Origin: Lachnospiraceae bacterium
Lineage (GTDB): Bacteria > Bacillota > Clostridia > Lachnospirales > Lachnospiraceae
Length of the DNA stretch: 52,007 nucleotides
Assembly: GCA_009777715.1 (NCBI GenBank)
Contig: WRLH01000023.1
Location: 1 to 52,007, forward strand
Reading direction: 5' to 3'
Part shown: piece by piece, positions 15,953 through 24,039 of the stretch
Numbering within the stretch: the stretch's first letter is position 1
Layout: the number at the start of each line of letters is the position of its first letter
Position numbers and translations under genes: made by a program
The notes under the pieces: generated by a model
What the model saw: the letters and a program-made list of their open reading frames with translations, nothing else
The model's database searches: none
Told to the model about the DNA's origin: nothing

Positions 15953-16636
15953 TCAATTTCCATAATTCCCATAATAGTTGCCATAATATTTCCCATAATA
16001 ACCTTTTCTGCCAAGCGCTACTTTGTTAAGCACAACGCCAAGGATACGGCAGCCAGCTTTTTCCAGCTGTTCCTTGACCTTTTGGGCAAAACGGTAGCTG
16101 ACATTACTTGATTCAATGACTAACATTACCCCGTCGCAAATTTTGGCGACAACAGCTCCATCGATAACGCTCCCGACTGGCGGGGTATCGATAATGATGT
16201 AATGGTATTCCCGGCGGGCGCTTTTGACGATTTCGCGGAAACGCTTGTTCCCAAGCAGCTCGCTAGGGTTCGGCGGCACAGGGCCAGCAAAAACCATCTC
16301 CAGGTTCGGGACATCAGTCTTACAGCGGATATCATCAAATGTGCTTTTCCCGACAAGGGCGTGGACTAACCCCAAGCGGACCCGGCCTCTTTTGTGAAGC
16401 CCCCGCATAACGGATTTCCGCAGATCAGCGTCGATTAAAAGGACACGGTTTCCGTTTTCGGCAAATGCTCTGGCAAGATGGAATGATGTTGAGCTTTTCC
16501 CTTCATTCGGGGCGCAGCTGGTGACCGCAACAACGCGGACATCTTCGCCGGAAAATTCAATATTGCTGCGTAATGTCTTGTAAGCTTCCCTTACTTGGAA
16601 GTCCATTTCGACTTTTTTTAGTTCTATTTCTTGCAT
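15953..16636 (-). CDS. CpsD/CapB-type tyrosine autokinase (BY-kinase)
   Basis: A 227-residue bacterial tyrosine kinase that works with the Wzz-like adaptor to control chain length and export of polysaccharide. It has Walker A APNEGKSST (42-50), Walker A' LLIDADL (66-72) and Walker B IIIDTPP (147-153). The C-terminus is a tyrosine cluster with seven Tyr in the last 16 residues (GYYGKYYGNYYGN...), the usual site of autophosphorylation. The protein is the stand-alone Gram-positive form. The transmembrane activator is the next upstream gene (24-nt gap) and the phosphatase precedes that, giving a complete kinase, adaptor and phosphatase set. Confidence 0.94.
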   Translation of the reverse strand: MQEIELKKVEMDFQVREAYKTLRSNIEFSGEDVRVVAVTSCAPNEGKSSTSFHLARAFAENGNRVLLIDADLRKSVMRGLHKRGRVRLGLVHALVGKSTFDDIRCKTDVPNLEMVFAGPVPPNPSELLGNKRFREIVKSARREYHYIIIDTPPVGSVIDGAVVAKICDGVMLVIESSNVSYRFAQKVKEQLEKAGCRILGVVLNKVALGRKGYYGKYYGNYYGNYGN

Positions 16637-16659
16637 TTAAATAACCATGCCTTTCTAAG

Positions 16660-17481
16660 CTATACAATCACGATTATGTCTTCATCAGTTTCGCTTTTCT
16701 CGCTGGCACTAGTATCATCTACTTCTGCCATTGATTTTTTGAATGACTCCGCGACTTGCTTGTCATGCGCCTTTAGACCCTTTTTCTTTTTTTTCTTGTC
16801 AGCTTCCATAATTGGGATCATCGCCAAAGTGCTTAACTCCAAATAGCGGGTTACGTCGTCACTCGTTTTGATGCTGTCATCTAGGAAGAAGCGGATCAAA
16901 ATGACCGCGACGGCAAGCAAGGCCCCGGCGACTGCGCCGATAAGGGTATATAATGTAACATTCGGGGATGCCGGGCTAAGCGGTAGGTTCGCGTATTCCG
17001 CGACATTAACCGCTTCAACGTTCATTACATTGGTGATATGCTCACGCGAGGCATCGCGGACGGCATCCGCTATGTCACGCGCCCTGATCGGAATCGTGTC
17101 GGTTACGGTTATCGAGACGATCCGCGAATCGGTCATTGTTGTTACTTCAACGCGGTTCGTCAGCTCCCCATAGCTGTCAGACAAGCCAAGGTCTGAAATG
17201 ACCTGCTCCAAGACAAAACGGCTCTTTATCAGGACAACATAATCTCTAGTCAGCTGCCCGGAAAGCTGCATATCGCTTAAAGTAACATTATCTCCGCTCT
17301 GGCGGCTTAGGACGGCAATTTGGGTCGTTGATTTGTAAGTCGGGGTAATCATAAAATGACTAATCAGGAAAGCCGCCGCCGCAGCCAGAATCAGGCCGCC
17401 AAGGATAATCCAAAAACGGCTAAGCAAAAGCGACATTATTTCCCATAAATCTATTTCGACTACATCGTTACGATTGTCCAT
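16660..17481 (-). CDS. Chain-length determinant / BY-kinase adaptor (Wzz, CapA-type)
   Basis: A 273-residue membrane protein of the Wzz family. Helix 1 is at about 24-45 and helix 2 at about 177-199, with the Pro-rich PLSPASPN motif (about 167-174) before helix 2. The extracellular part between them is fairly short. The cytoplasmic tail is unusual: a run of six Lys (ADKKKKKKG), then an acidic Ser-rich end finishing IIVIV. The tail activates the partner kinase. The frame extends 27 codons further, but the start at 17481 overlaps the phosphatase stop as TAATG and has AGGA 11 bases upstream, so coupling is likely. Confidence 0.9.
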   Translation of the reverse strand: MDNRNDVVEIDLWEIMSLLLSRFWIILGGLILAAAAAFLISHFMITPTYKSTTQIAVLSRQSGDNVTLSDMQLSGQLTRDYVVLIKSRFVLEQVISDLGLSDSYGELTNRVEVTTMTDSRIVSITVTDTIPIRARDIADAVRDASREHITNVMNVEAVNVAEYANLPLSPASPNVTLYTLIGAVAGALLAVAVILIRFFLDDSIKTSDDVTRYLELSTLAMIPIMEADKKKKKKGLKAHDKQVAESFKKSMAEVDDTSASEKSETDEDIIVIV

Positions 17482-18191
17482 TAAAGTAGTTTCCTCGCAT
17501 TTTCGTATAATAACCGGCCCGCATATTCCGCGCCGTATTTCTTGGTCAGGTAGGTACTGCAATTCTTTATGTACGGCCCTCTTCTTCGGTTGCTATGGGT
17601 GTCAGTCGCAACAAAATCAGCCAGCCCATTCTTTAAAAGATACTTTGTAAATTTCGTCTTCTCCATCACGGCTTCGGCATTTATCTGGATTTGGATGCCA
17701 TAGTCACGGATGATGGGAACGCGCTTTTGCTCTTCGCGGCCCTTAGTCAAGCATTCGTAGCGTTCCGCGTGGGCTAATATCGGCACGAAACCGGAACTTT
17801 TGAGGTTAAATAAGCCTTCTAACAAGTCTTCCCATTTCGCCCACGGCGCAAATTCAACCAAGACAAAATCCGAAGCGGCCAGAGTTTTGGCTCGTCCTGA
17901 CTCCAGTGCTAAAAGGGCTGTTTCGGTATAGTAAATTTCATTGCCGCTATGCAATTTTATCTCAAGGCCTTGAATGGCGATGAGCAAGTTGAGTTTCTCG
18001 ATTGCTTCATCGATCATTTCCGGCGGTCCGGATATTCCCTCTTTGTAATGAGGGGTACAGATGATGGTCCCGATTTGGTTTTCGGCGGCTAACCTAAGTA
18101 TCGCCAGCGAACTTTCAAAATCCTTAGGCCCGTCATCAAGCCCCGGCAAGATATGAGAGTGAATATCAATGTATTTGGGCAGATTGTTCAT
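17481..18191 (-). CDS. CpsB/YwqE-type PHP tyrosine-protein phosphatase
   Basis: A 236-residue PHP-fold, metal-dependent phosphotyrosine phosphatase that removes phosphate from the BY-kinase. Metal-binding residues are His11 and His13 (DIHSH), the Asp pair at 19-20 (LDDGP), His48 (TPHY), Glu85 (GNEIYY), His141 (LAHAERY) and Asp197-x-His199 (ATDTHS). It is the first gene of the minus-strand kinase group. No ribosome site is visible. The predicted promoter places the transcript start only a few bases before the ATG, so the message may be nearly leaderless. Confidence 0.93.
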   Translation of the reverse strand: MNNLPKYIDIHSHILPGLDDGPKDFESSLAILRLAAENQIGTIICTPHYKEGISGPPEMIDEAIEKLNLLIAIQGLEIKLHSGNEIYYTETALLALESGRAKTLAASDFVLVEFAPWAKWEDLLEGLFNLKSSGFVPILAHAERYECLTKGREEQKRVPIIRDYGIQIQINAEAVMEKTKFTKYLLKNGLADFVATDTHSNRRRGPYIKNCSTYLTKKYGAEYAGRLLYENARKLL

Positions 18192-18202
18192 ATCTATTTT
18201 AT

Positions 18203-18231
18203 AGTATATAACTTATTTTTGGATATTGCAA
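18203..18231 (-). promoter_or_regulatory. Sigma-A promoter of the capsule-regulation genes
   Basis: On the minus strand TTGCAA (18226-18231), a 17-bp spacer and TATACT (18203-18208) make a strong sigma-A promoter. The start point would fall about 3-6 nt before the ATG at 18191. Just upstream are two related 20-bp motifs centred on GGATAT (about 18216-18237 and 18249-18271) that could be operators. Confidence 0.6.
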
Positions 18232-18313
18232 TATTTTTTTTGAAAAACTATATTTTGGATATCCATATTTTGTATTATGTGGGTAAATTTGGGGGGCTTT
18301 AGTACAATATGTG

Positions 18314-19285
18314 CTACTTCCCATCATATGGCTCGTGCTTTATTTCCTCATAATCGATTTTATTCCAGTCATCCCAGGATTTCCACTCTGTCTGGGTCTC
18401 TGAACCTTTTTTTGCTTTGGCCCGCTTATAACCATAAATAGCGGCTGCCAATAAAGACCCCAAAATGATAATAAAGATAAAAACGCTGGCCGGGTTTGTC
18501 CTTACTGTTTCTTCCGGATAAATATATTCAACAGCCCGTGAAGCTGCCGGAACGACCGGCTCTGGTTCTTCTTCCGGTTCGGGTTCTGGTTCTGGTTCTG
18601 GCTCTGGTTCAGGCTCTTCTTCAGGTTCTTCTTCCGATTCGGGTTCTTCTTCAGGCTCTGGTTCGGGTTCTGGCTCTTCTTCCGGTTCGGGATCGGGAGC
18701 AGCTTGAATGGCAATCGGGGCATTAGCCCCAGTATTCACTAGCAAGTTACGCTCGCCTTGCCCATTTTCATCGGCAACGGAAATAAATGTCGCTGAAACA
18801 ACGCGAATATTGGTATTTCCGCCCCTTAGCGGAGTAAAACTAAGCATATTGCGGAACGACGTTGATTCTCCGCTGCCGCTAAGATAAAGCAGATTGCCAT
18901 CGCGATGGCTTGCGCCGCCGCCATAATTAAGCATTGAGGTGTCGTATTCCAAAACTATTTCATAGCTTCCAATCGGAATCCCGCTATTTGCGTATACACC
19001 AAAATTGGCAGGAGTTCCCTCATTCCACCGATAGCTTGACGAACCAAAAGCAACCTCGCTTTCCCAGTCCGGCAGTGGCTCTGGTGGTGGTGGGGTTGGC
19101 GTTGGTTCAGGTTCTGGCACTGGTGTTGGCACTGGCTCAGGAATCGTCTCGGAAGCAAGGGCCTGGTCAGGCTGGTTTTCTTGCTGGCCTGTCTCTTCGG
19201 CGGCATTCACAGTCAGGGTACTGAAAAAAAGCCATAGAATGGCCGGGATAATCAGCATTATTGTCTTAAAACATTTTTCTTTCAT
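18314..19285 (-). CDS. Membrane-anchored extracellular protein with cohesin-like domain
   Basis: A 323-residue protein. Residues 1-28 look like a signal peptide, 49-71 form a Pro-rich linker, and about 78-194 form a beta-rich domain. Segments [29 protein letters not shown] and [15 protein letters not shown] resemble type I cohesin or carbohydrate-binding beta sandwiches. Residues 198-243 are almost pure Glu-Pro repeat, about 266-286 form a membrane helix and 287-323 a charged cytoplasmic tail. The layout places a binding module on a stiff stalk outside the cell. It follows the MltG-like gene by 15 nt and precedes the phosphatase promoter. The cohesin assignment is by pattern only and the function is unknown. 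Confidence 0.65.
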   Translation of the reverse strand: MKEKCFKTIMLIIPAILWLFFSTLTVNAAEETGQQENQPDQALASETIPEPVPTPVPEPEPTPTPPPPEPLPDWESEVAFGSSSYRWNEGTPANFGVYANSGIPIGSYEIVLEYDTSMLNYGGGASHRDGNLLYLSGSGESTSFRNMLSFTPLRGGNTNIRVVSATFISVADENGQGERNLLVNTGANAPIAIQAAPDPEPEEEPEPEPEPEEEPESEEEPEEEPEPEPEPEPEPEPEEEPEPVVPAASRAVEYIYPEETVRTNPASVFIFIIILGSLLAAAIYGYKRAKAKKGSETQTEWKSWDDWNKIDYEEIKHEPYDGK

Positions 19286-19300
19286 AACATTCTAGTCTTT

Positions 19301-19954
19301 CTACCGTCCGGTCAAAATCAAGGCAATTGTCTCATGGTCAGCCCCAGGGGGAATAAGATGATTTCCGACCCTAAGACGGCGGGAGTAGCCATTATCCATC
19401 AAGTATTGATTGTAATCGGAGGCTGATTCAACCAGCCCGGCTTCATAAAGGCGGCTGCTGATACGGAATGAATCATCGCCGCTATTTACGCGAATTATTA
19501 CTTCTTCACCTGTTTCTGCCAAAATATTTGCGCCGTCAAGCGGTTCTGTTAAATCTGGTGCGGTTTCTATCGGCTCTTCCGGGTTTCCAATTGGCTCTGT
19601 CGCTTCCCCATCTTCCGGGCTTCCAATTGGTGCTGTCCCTTCCTCATCTTCCGGTATTATCCCTATTACTTCTATGTCTGCAACTGTGTCTTGCTGCGGG
19701 TCTGTGTCCTGCGGTTCTGCGCTTTGCGGGTCTGCGTCTTGCAGTTCTGCAACCTGTGGGTCTGTGTCTTCTTCATTATCTAAGGGAACTGAATGTGCCG
19801 CAACGGATTGATTAATCATGTCGCCAAGCGTTCTTGCTCTTTCGCGGATTTCATCATCACTCATTGCCTTTGTGTCATTTCCGGTCCACATTAAGATGGC
19901 TGTCGTTACCAATATCCCTATTCCCAGACCACGCATATATAATCTTAGATTCAT
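19301..19954 (-). CDS. Membrane protein with MltG/YceG-like LysM-type C-terminal domain
   Basis: A 217-residue protein with one N-terminal membrane helix (about 8-24) and a long acidic linker of repeated Asp-Pro-Gln and Gly-Asn-Pro-Glu-type units (about 60-145). The C-terminal part (about 149-217) contains DSFRISSRLYEAGLVES, YNQYLMDNGYSRRLRVGNHLIPPG and IALILTGR. That end resembles the small LysM-like domain before the catalytic part of MltG transglycosylases, but no catalytic domain follows. The frame is open for 31 more codons upstream. The start at 19954 is chosen because AAGGG lies 5 bases upstream and the helix follows at once. It is probably envelope-bound. Function is not assigned. Confidence 0.6.
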   Translation of the reverse strand: MNLRLYMRGLGIGILVTTAILMWTGNDTKAMSDDEIRERARTLGDMINQSVAAHSVPLDNEEDTDPQVAELQDADPQSAEPQDTDPQQDTVADIEVIGIIPEDEEGTAPIGSPEDGEATEPIGNPEEPIETAPDLTEPLDGANILAETGEEVIIRVNSGDDSFRISSRLYEAGLVESASDYNQYLMDNGYSRRLRVGNHLIPPGADHETIALILTGR

Positions 19955-19963
19955 ATACACCCT

Positions 19964-20009
19964 TGCCTTTCCAAAGCCTGCAAACTTTGGGCCGTTAGGC
20001 ACAATATTT
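19964..20009. repeat. 46-bp leader block, copy 1
   Basis: This block shares most of its length with 22920-22964, including the 14-mer TTGGGCCGTTAGGC, TGCCTTTC at one end and CAATATTT at the other. Both copies lie just upstream of a minus-strand start (here the MltG-like gene) and include its AAAGGC ribosome-site region. Confidence 0.6.
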
Positions 20010-20043
20010 ACAAACCGAATCATAGATTCGTTTTTTATACCCC

Positions 20044-20865
20044 TCAATCTTCAAACAAATCAATGACTAACTTCACTTCACTTATGCCCAGGCCCAAGGT
20101 CTTGGCAATGGCCATATTTGACTTTCCTTCTTTGTGCATTTCCAAAATGATTTCATTGCTATTCCGGTTATTGCTGATTTGGACGTCAACGCTCCGGGGC
20201 TTTGCTTCTTCTGTTTCATGATTTTCAATAGCGGGCTTGTCCTTTAGGATGCGCAAATTATCAGCATTAATTTGGGTTATTTTCTGGTCTGCTGTCATAT
20301 TCTGCGGATTAAGCAAATTAAAGGCTGGTGCTGTTGCGGTCGCTGGGGCTGGTGCTTCTAACGCTTCGGCCGCTGGGGCTGACGCTGGGGCTGGGGCTGG
20401 AGCTAGTGCGGGAGCTGACGCTAGAGTTGGTGCTGATTCTTTTGCCTGTTTTAACTCACTTGTAACCGCTGTAATCTGGCTAACCATTTCTAAAAGGGCA
20501 GCGTGTTTGTCATTTAGCATATCATAAAGAAAAACCACTTCTTGCTGGTTTTTGTGGATTTCCTTTAGCACCGTATCAGAGTATTCATTGATGGCCATGA
20601 TTTTTTCGTTGGTGATCCGTTCCATTGCCCGTTCACCTTTTTCCATGGAATAAGTAATCGTCTCATCAACGATTTCGCTTATATTCGACTTTGAATCGTC
20701 GATTTCTTTTTCCACCATTAACTTGACATGATCGTCAGTTATGACAGCAATGTCGTTTTCGCCATTTTTCCCCCTGCCCCGGCTTTGCTTGCCCGCCGGG
20801 AGGAAAAAGCTGACGATAAAAACAATGCTTCCGGCAATCAATAAAGTTATTTGTACTCCGGTCAT
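20044..20865 (-). CDS. DUF6115-type membrane coiled-coil protein with C-terminal HTH
   Basis: A 273-residue protein with an N-terminal membrane helix (about 4-22), a long charged coiled coil (about 45-140), an Ala/Pro/Thr linker (about 145-182) and a C-terminal helix-turn-helix-like end (about 228-270). That end has EIILEMHKEGKSNMAIAKTLGLG and ISEVKLVIDLF. The layout fits the DUF6115 proteins found at the ends of clostridial flagellar operons. The HTH-like tail resembles the sigma-70 region 4 or resolvase type and may bind protein or DNA at the membrane. AAGGAG lies 4-5 bases before the ATG. It is the last gene of the flagellar operon before the surface genes. The family assignment is from memory and the function is unknown. 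Confidence 0.6.
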   Translation of the reverse strand: MTGVQITLLIAGSIVFIVSFFLPAGKQSRGRGKNGENDIAVITDDHVKLMVEKEIDDSKSNISEIVDETITYSMEKGERAMERITNEKIMAINEYSDTVLKEIHKNQQEVVFLYDMLNDKHAALLEMVSQITAVTSELKQAKESAPTLASAPALAPAPAPASAPAAEALEAPAPATATAPAFNLLNPQNMTADQKITQINADNLRILKDKPAIENHETEEAKPRSVDVQISNNRNSNEIILEMHKEGKSNMAIAKTLGLGISEVKLVIDLFED

Positions 20866-20888
20866 ATTGCTCCTTGCTTACTTATCTT

Positions 20889-20937
20889 TGATACACGGAT
20901 TGTTCCGCGTTTCATGACCTTGTAATCCTGTGTATCA
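20889..20937 (-). other. Intercistronic hairpin starting at a stop codon
   Basis: The minus-strand stop TGA of the 107-residue gene begins a stem: TGATACACAGGATT pairs with AATCCGTGTATCA (one bulge) around a roughly 22-nt loop. There is no T-run, so it probably marks RNA processing or stability between the two genes. Confidence 0.5.
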
Positions 20938-21258
20938 TATCTTTATATCGAATCCCTTTATTAAAGTATTCCCCGGCCCTTTCTTTATAATCACGCCGTC
21001 ATTTTTCTTGCGTCCCTTGCCGCCATCGCCAAAATATTGGTTTTGCCCTTTTTCTTTGGCATCATGGCGTTGGCCGTCATTTTCGGCATTGTCTTTTTCC
21101 GACACCTGTTTTGATTTCGTTTCGGCATCGTCTTCCTTTACTTTCTGGATATTCAGCTGTTCAACAAAACCCCGGTTGTCTTCATTCTGCTTGATAATCG
21201 AAAGGTCTTGGGATCTGGTTATCTGGCCTTGGACAGATATTGGATTATTGATAATCAT
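20935..21258 (-). CDS. Small hydrophilic protein of the flagellar operon
   Basis: A 107-residue, very hydrophilic protein without signal or membrane segments. It begins MIINNPISVQGQITRSQDLS, has a Lys/Glu/Asp-rich middle (40-75) and ends with Gly/Lys-rich GKGRKKNDGVIIKKGPG. The sequence suggests a disordered protein. AAAGGGGTG lies about 5 bases before the ATG. It lies between fapA (49-nt gap) and the DUF6115-type gene, so it is probably made with the flagellar regulon. No family was recognised. Confidence 0.6.
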   Translation of the reverse strand: MIINNPISVQGQITRSQDLSIIKQNEDNRGFVEQLNIQKVKEDDAETKSKQVSEKDNAENDGQRHDAKEKGQNQYFGDGGKGRKKNDGVIIKKGPGNTLIKGFDIKI

Positions 21259-21307
21259 GTTTCACCCCTTTGCTTCTTGCTCCTACCATTCACAATGCAA
21301 CAAAATA

Positions 21308-22909
21308 CTAAATCGCCGTCATTTTTACCTCGCCGCCCAGTTTTACGAAACGGCAATATGACATATTTGAGCGGACGGTCATCGAAACATCGCCGATTGC
21401 TATCACCGTCCCAACATAAACTTCGCCCGTGACAATGACTTGGGCATTGCCGGAGCGTTCAACTTGGTTTTCAAGCTCATCAAGCTGGGCTAATGCTTTT
21501 TCCACTTCCTCTGCGCGGGCTTTATTTTCCAAAGTCAGGTTCTGGACATATTTTATTTGGTCCGGTGCCATTTTGACCCCGGAAGCTATTTTCTGCGCCA
21601 TCGAATTAAGGATTGGCTGGGCAGCTTTGATATCTTTATTAAGGTCAGCAATCTCTTTTTTAAGATTTTGGATCTTTTGTTTCATGGTCGGGTCAACCCC
21701 AACTTCAACAATGGTATCAGAACCCATCTGCGAACCTAATGTTTTTACATGGACCAAATTCCCGGCACTGACGCGGCCTCCGGTAATAAACCCTTTTTTG
21801 CTTGTCACGGTAATTTCATTGGCGGCAATTACCTTGCTATGTAAAATCGCTTCGGTTGATACATAACCCCCGGCTTCGACTTTGGCATTTTCAATGAACT
21901 GGGAAATAATGTTATTTCCGGCTTTAAGCGTACCGCGCCCCATCCCTTTCATGCCCCGGTAGATGATAATGTCGCCGCCGCTTTCTAGATCCGCACCTTC
22001 AACAATGCCATGCACTTCGATATTTCCTTTGGCTTTGACCGTAAAATTCGTGAAAACATTTCCGGTGACGACAACGCTTCCTTCGAACTCAATATTCCCA
22101 GTGACGTTATTGACGTTTTCTACTGTATAAACATTGGCAACAAAAACCTTGCCTTCAACTAAAGTGACATGGCCGTCAGCTCCGGCCAGCAAAGTAAGCT
22201 TATCTTCTGATATTTCGGTATTGTTGGTTTTCTTAAGGGTTTGGCTCTTTACGTCAATCGGCTTGATAAATTCATTAAGGACATTAACGCCCGCCTCCCC
22301 GCGGTCTTCCGGGATTAGCCGCGCCAGCTCTTGCCCTGCCGTACAATGGCAGATATTGTTAAGATGAAAAAAGTCAACCGTTCCGTCTTCATTGAGGGCG
22401 GGCTTAGAGTCTAAATTGGTTTCAAAAAGGTATTCAATCACCGCACTTTTGCCTTGGCGCGGCGGTGTTCCTTCCGCAACAAGCAAGTCGGTGCAATACT
22501 TGGGAGCCGCAAAAAAAGCGTCTATTTCATCGTGTTTAATTCCGTTTGTTATTTTTTGTAATGATAATTCGCGTTTAAAATCTGCCGGGGAAATCCGCCC
22601 TCCGCCAACGGACGGGGCATAAAATCTAACCGTTGCTTGCATTTTGTCCGGGCTTAAAAACAATTTGTAGGTTTCATTAACCGGGGCTTTTGCTTGGTTA
22701 AATAAAGGAATATGCGTTTCTGGGCTCGCCCCGTTGTTCGCCATCCCAATTCCTTGATGAAGCGTAGGCACATCATAAGGGACGCCTTGCGCAATTAAGT
22801 ATTCTGTTACTTCTTTTATATCAATTTCTGCGCCGCCTTGCGTTGCTTTTACGGCGCGAAGATAAGTACCCTGCTCATTAGTAAATAGTTGGAAGTAGCC
22901 GTTAGCCAT
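21308..22909 (-). CDS. fapA: FapA-type (DUF342) flagellar assembly protein A
   Basis: A 533-residue DUF342 protein. The N-terminal part (about 1-230) is mixed. The centre (about 240-400) is a right-handed beta-helix-like run with repeated short valine and glycine strands (GNIEFEGSVVVTGNV, GNIEVHGIVEGADL). A coiled coil follows at about 410-475 (KIQNLKKEIADLNKDI), then a final beta part with GEVYVGTVIAIGDVSM. In Gram-positive and related bacteria this family is linked to flagellar assembly and polar placement. It lies directly downstream of fliA with a 55-nt gap. The ribosome site is poor, since AAAGG lies about 12 bases upstream within the 45-bp leader block. Confidence 0.9.
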   Translation of the reverse strand: MANGYFQLFTNEQGTYLRAVKATQGGAEIDIKEVTEYLIAQGVPYDVPTLHQGIGMANNGASPETHIPLFNQAKAPVNETYKLFLSPDKMQATVRFYAPSVGGGRISPADFKRELSLQKITNGIKHDEIDAFFAAPKYCTDLLVAEGTPPRQGKSAVIEYLFETNLDSKPALNEDGTVDFFHLNNICHCTAGQELARLIPEDRGEAGVNVLNEFIKPIDVKSQTLKKTNNTEISEDKLTLLAGADGHVTLVEGKVFVANVYTVENVNNVTGNIEFEGSVVVTGNVFTNFTVKAKGNIEVHGIVEGADLESGGDIIIYRGMKGMGRGTLKAGNNIISQFIENAKVEAGGYVSTEAILHSKVIAANEITVTSKKGFITGGRVSAGNLVHVKTLGSQMGSDTIVEVGVDPTMKQKIQNLKKEIADLNKDIKAAQPILNSMAQKIASGVKMAPDQIKYVQNLTLENKARAEEVEKALAQLDELENQVERSGNAQVIVTGEVYVGTVIAIGDVSMTVRSNMSYCRFVKLGGEVKMTAI

Positions 22910-22919
22910 AATATAACCA

Positions 22920-22964
22920 TGCCTTTCATAAACTTACAAATTTGGGCCGTTAGGCGCAATATTT
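22920..22964. repeat. 45-bp leader block, copy 2
   Basis: The second copy of the block at 19964-20009. It begins right after the fliA stop codon and ends in the fapA leader. The shared core is TTGGGCCGTTAGGC. Confidence 0.6.
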
Positions 22965-23732
22965 TTATGATGTAAATATCCCCATATAATTCCCCATTTG
23001 GGATTTCATTTTGGAAAGTGCTTTCGTATGCAGCTGGGAAATCCGCGATTCTGTCACTTCAAGGACGTTGCTTATTTCCTTGAGGGTCAATTCTTCGTAA
23101 TAATATAGCAATATGACCTTTTTTTCTCTTTCGGTCAAAAGCTCAAGAGCCTTCATCAAAACTTTTTTTAACTCTTCCTTCTCGATTGCTTCTTCGGGCC
23201 CGTTAAAACGGGATTGGTTATTCTGGGGGTCGATCGGTATTTCGCTGCCCTGCTCCATAAATTCATTTAGGGAAACGATCCCGGTTACTTTCATTTGGGA
23301 CTGCCAATCATCATACTCATCATTTGTAATGCCTAATCCGGCAGCAATCTGCTCATCAGTTGCTGCTGTTCCCTGGGTTGCTTCAATTTCTTTGATGACG
23401 TTTTCAATTTTCTTTTGTTTCTGGCGGATAGTCCGGGGAATCCAGTCCATTTTGCGGATTTGGTCAAGAATCGCGCCTCTGATCCTAAGGCTGGCATAGG
23501 TTTCGAATTTTACTTCTTTTAAGGAATCGAACTTGTCAATCGCGTCAATTAGCCCAAAAATGCCATAGCCAACTAAATCATCATACTCAACATTGTACCC
23601 TAGATACATACTAAGGCGGCCGGCCACCAATTTCACTAGCGGAGCATATTCGAGGATGATTTTGTCGCGTTCTTCGTGGGATTTGGTTTTGGCATAGTCA
23701 TCCCAGAGTTTTTTTCTGCCTGCTTCGTCCAA
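22965..23732 (-). CDS. fliA: Flagellar sigma factor (sigma-28 / SigD)
   Basis: A 255-residue sigma-28 factor that directs RNA polymerase to late flagellar and chemotaxis promoters. Region 2 is at about 25-95 (EYDDLVGYGIFGLIDAIDKFD, KFETYASLRIRGAILDQIRK), region 3 at about 100-160 and region 4 at about 195-245 (LLTEREKKVILLYYYEELTLKEI, ESRISQLHTKAL). Length and motifs match SigD of Firmicutes. It starts just after the stop of the small membrane gene. An anti-sigma factor (FlgM) is not in the window. Confidence 0.95.
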   Translation of the reverse strand: MDEAGRKKLWDDYAKTKSHEERDKIILEYAPLVKLVAGRLSMYLGYNVEYDDLVGYGIFGLIDAIDKFDSLKEVKFETYASLRIRGAILDQIRKMDWIPRTIRQKQKKIENVIKEIEATQGTAATDEQIAAGLGITNDEYDDWQSQMKVTGIVSLNEFMEQGSEIPIDPQNNQSRFNGPEEAIEKEELKKVLMKALELLTEREKKVILLYYYEELTLKEISNVLEVTESRISQLHTKALSKMKSQMGNYMGIFTS

Positions 23733-24005
23733 TTAGGGTTCCTCATCATCTTCTTCTAAAGCTATTTCTTTTTCAACAACTTCGCCCTCTTCTGCTTCTT
23801 TTGCGAGGCGTATTTTCTCGTTTTGCTCTTCAAATCGATTAAGCATATAAGCAAAAACAGCACCAAGAATATAAAAAAGCAGCAATATAAGAAGTAGTAT
23901 GCCCAACATCTTCACAAGTTCATACTGCATCAAAAACATCGTAATGCTGGCAATTAATCCAGCTGAAAGCATGACGATTGGGGCCATCAAACGCCGTTTT
24001 TTCAT
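23733..24005 (-). CDS. Small two-helix membrane protein
   Basis: A 90-residue protein with two membrane helices (about 7-30 and 34-56), then a charged tail rich in Glu and Asp. The frame opens six codons earlier, but GGAG lies 6 bases before the ATG at 24005 (MKKRRL), which is chosen. It is encoded between cheD and fliA, a place where clostridial flagellar operons often carry a short unnamed membrane protein. The function is unknown. The acidic tail suggests a partner on the cytoplasmic side. Confidence 0.65.
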   Translation of the reverse strand: MKKRRLMAPIVMLSAGLIASITMFLMQYELVKMLGILLLILLLFYILGAVFAYMLNRFEEQNEKIRLAKEAEEGEVVEKEIALEEDDEEP

Positions 24006-24039
24006 GTCAAACTCCATTTGCAATTACTTTAATTCATTT

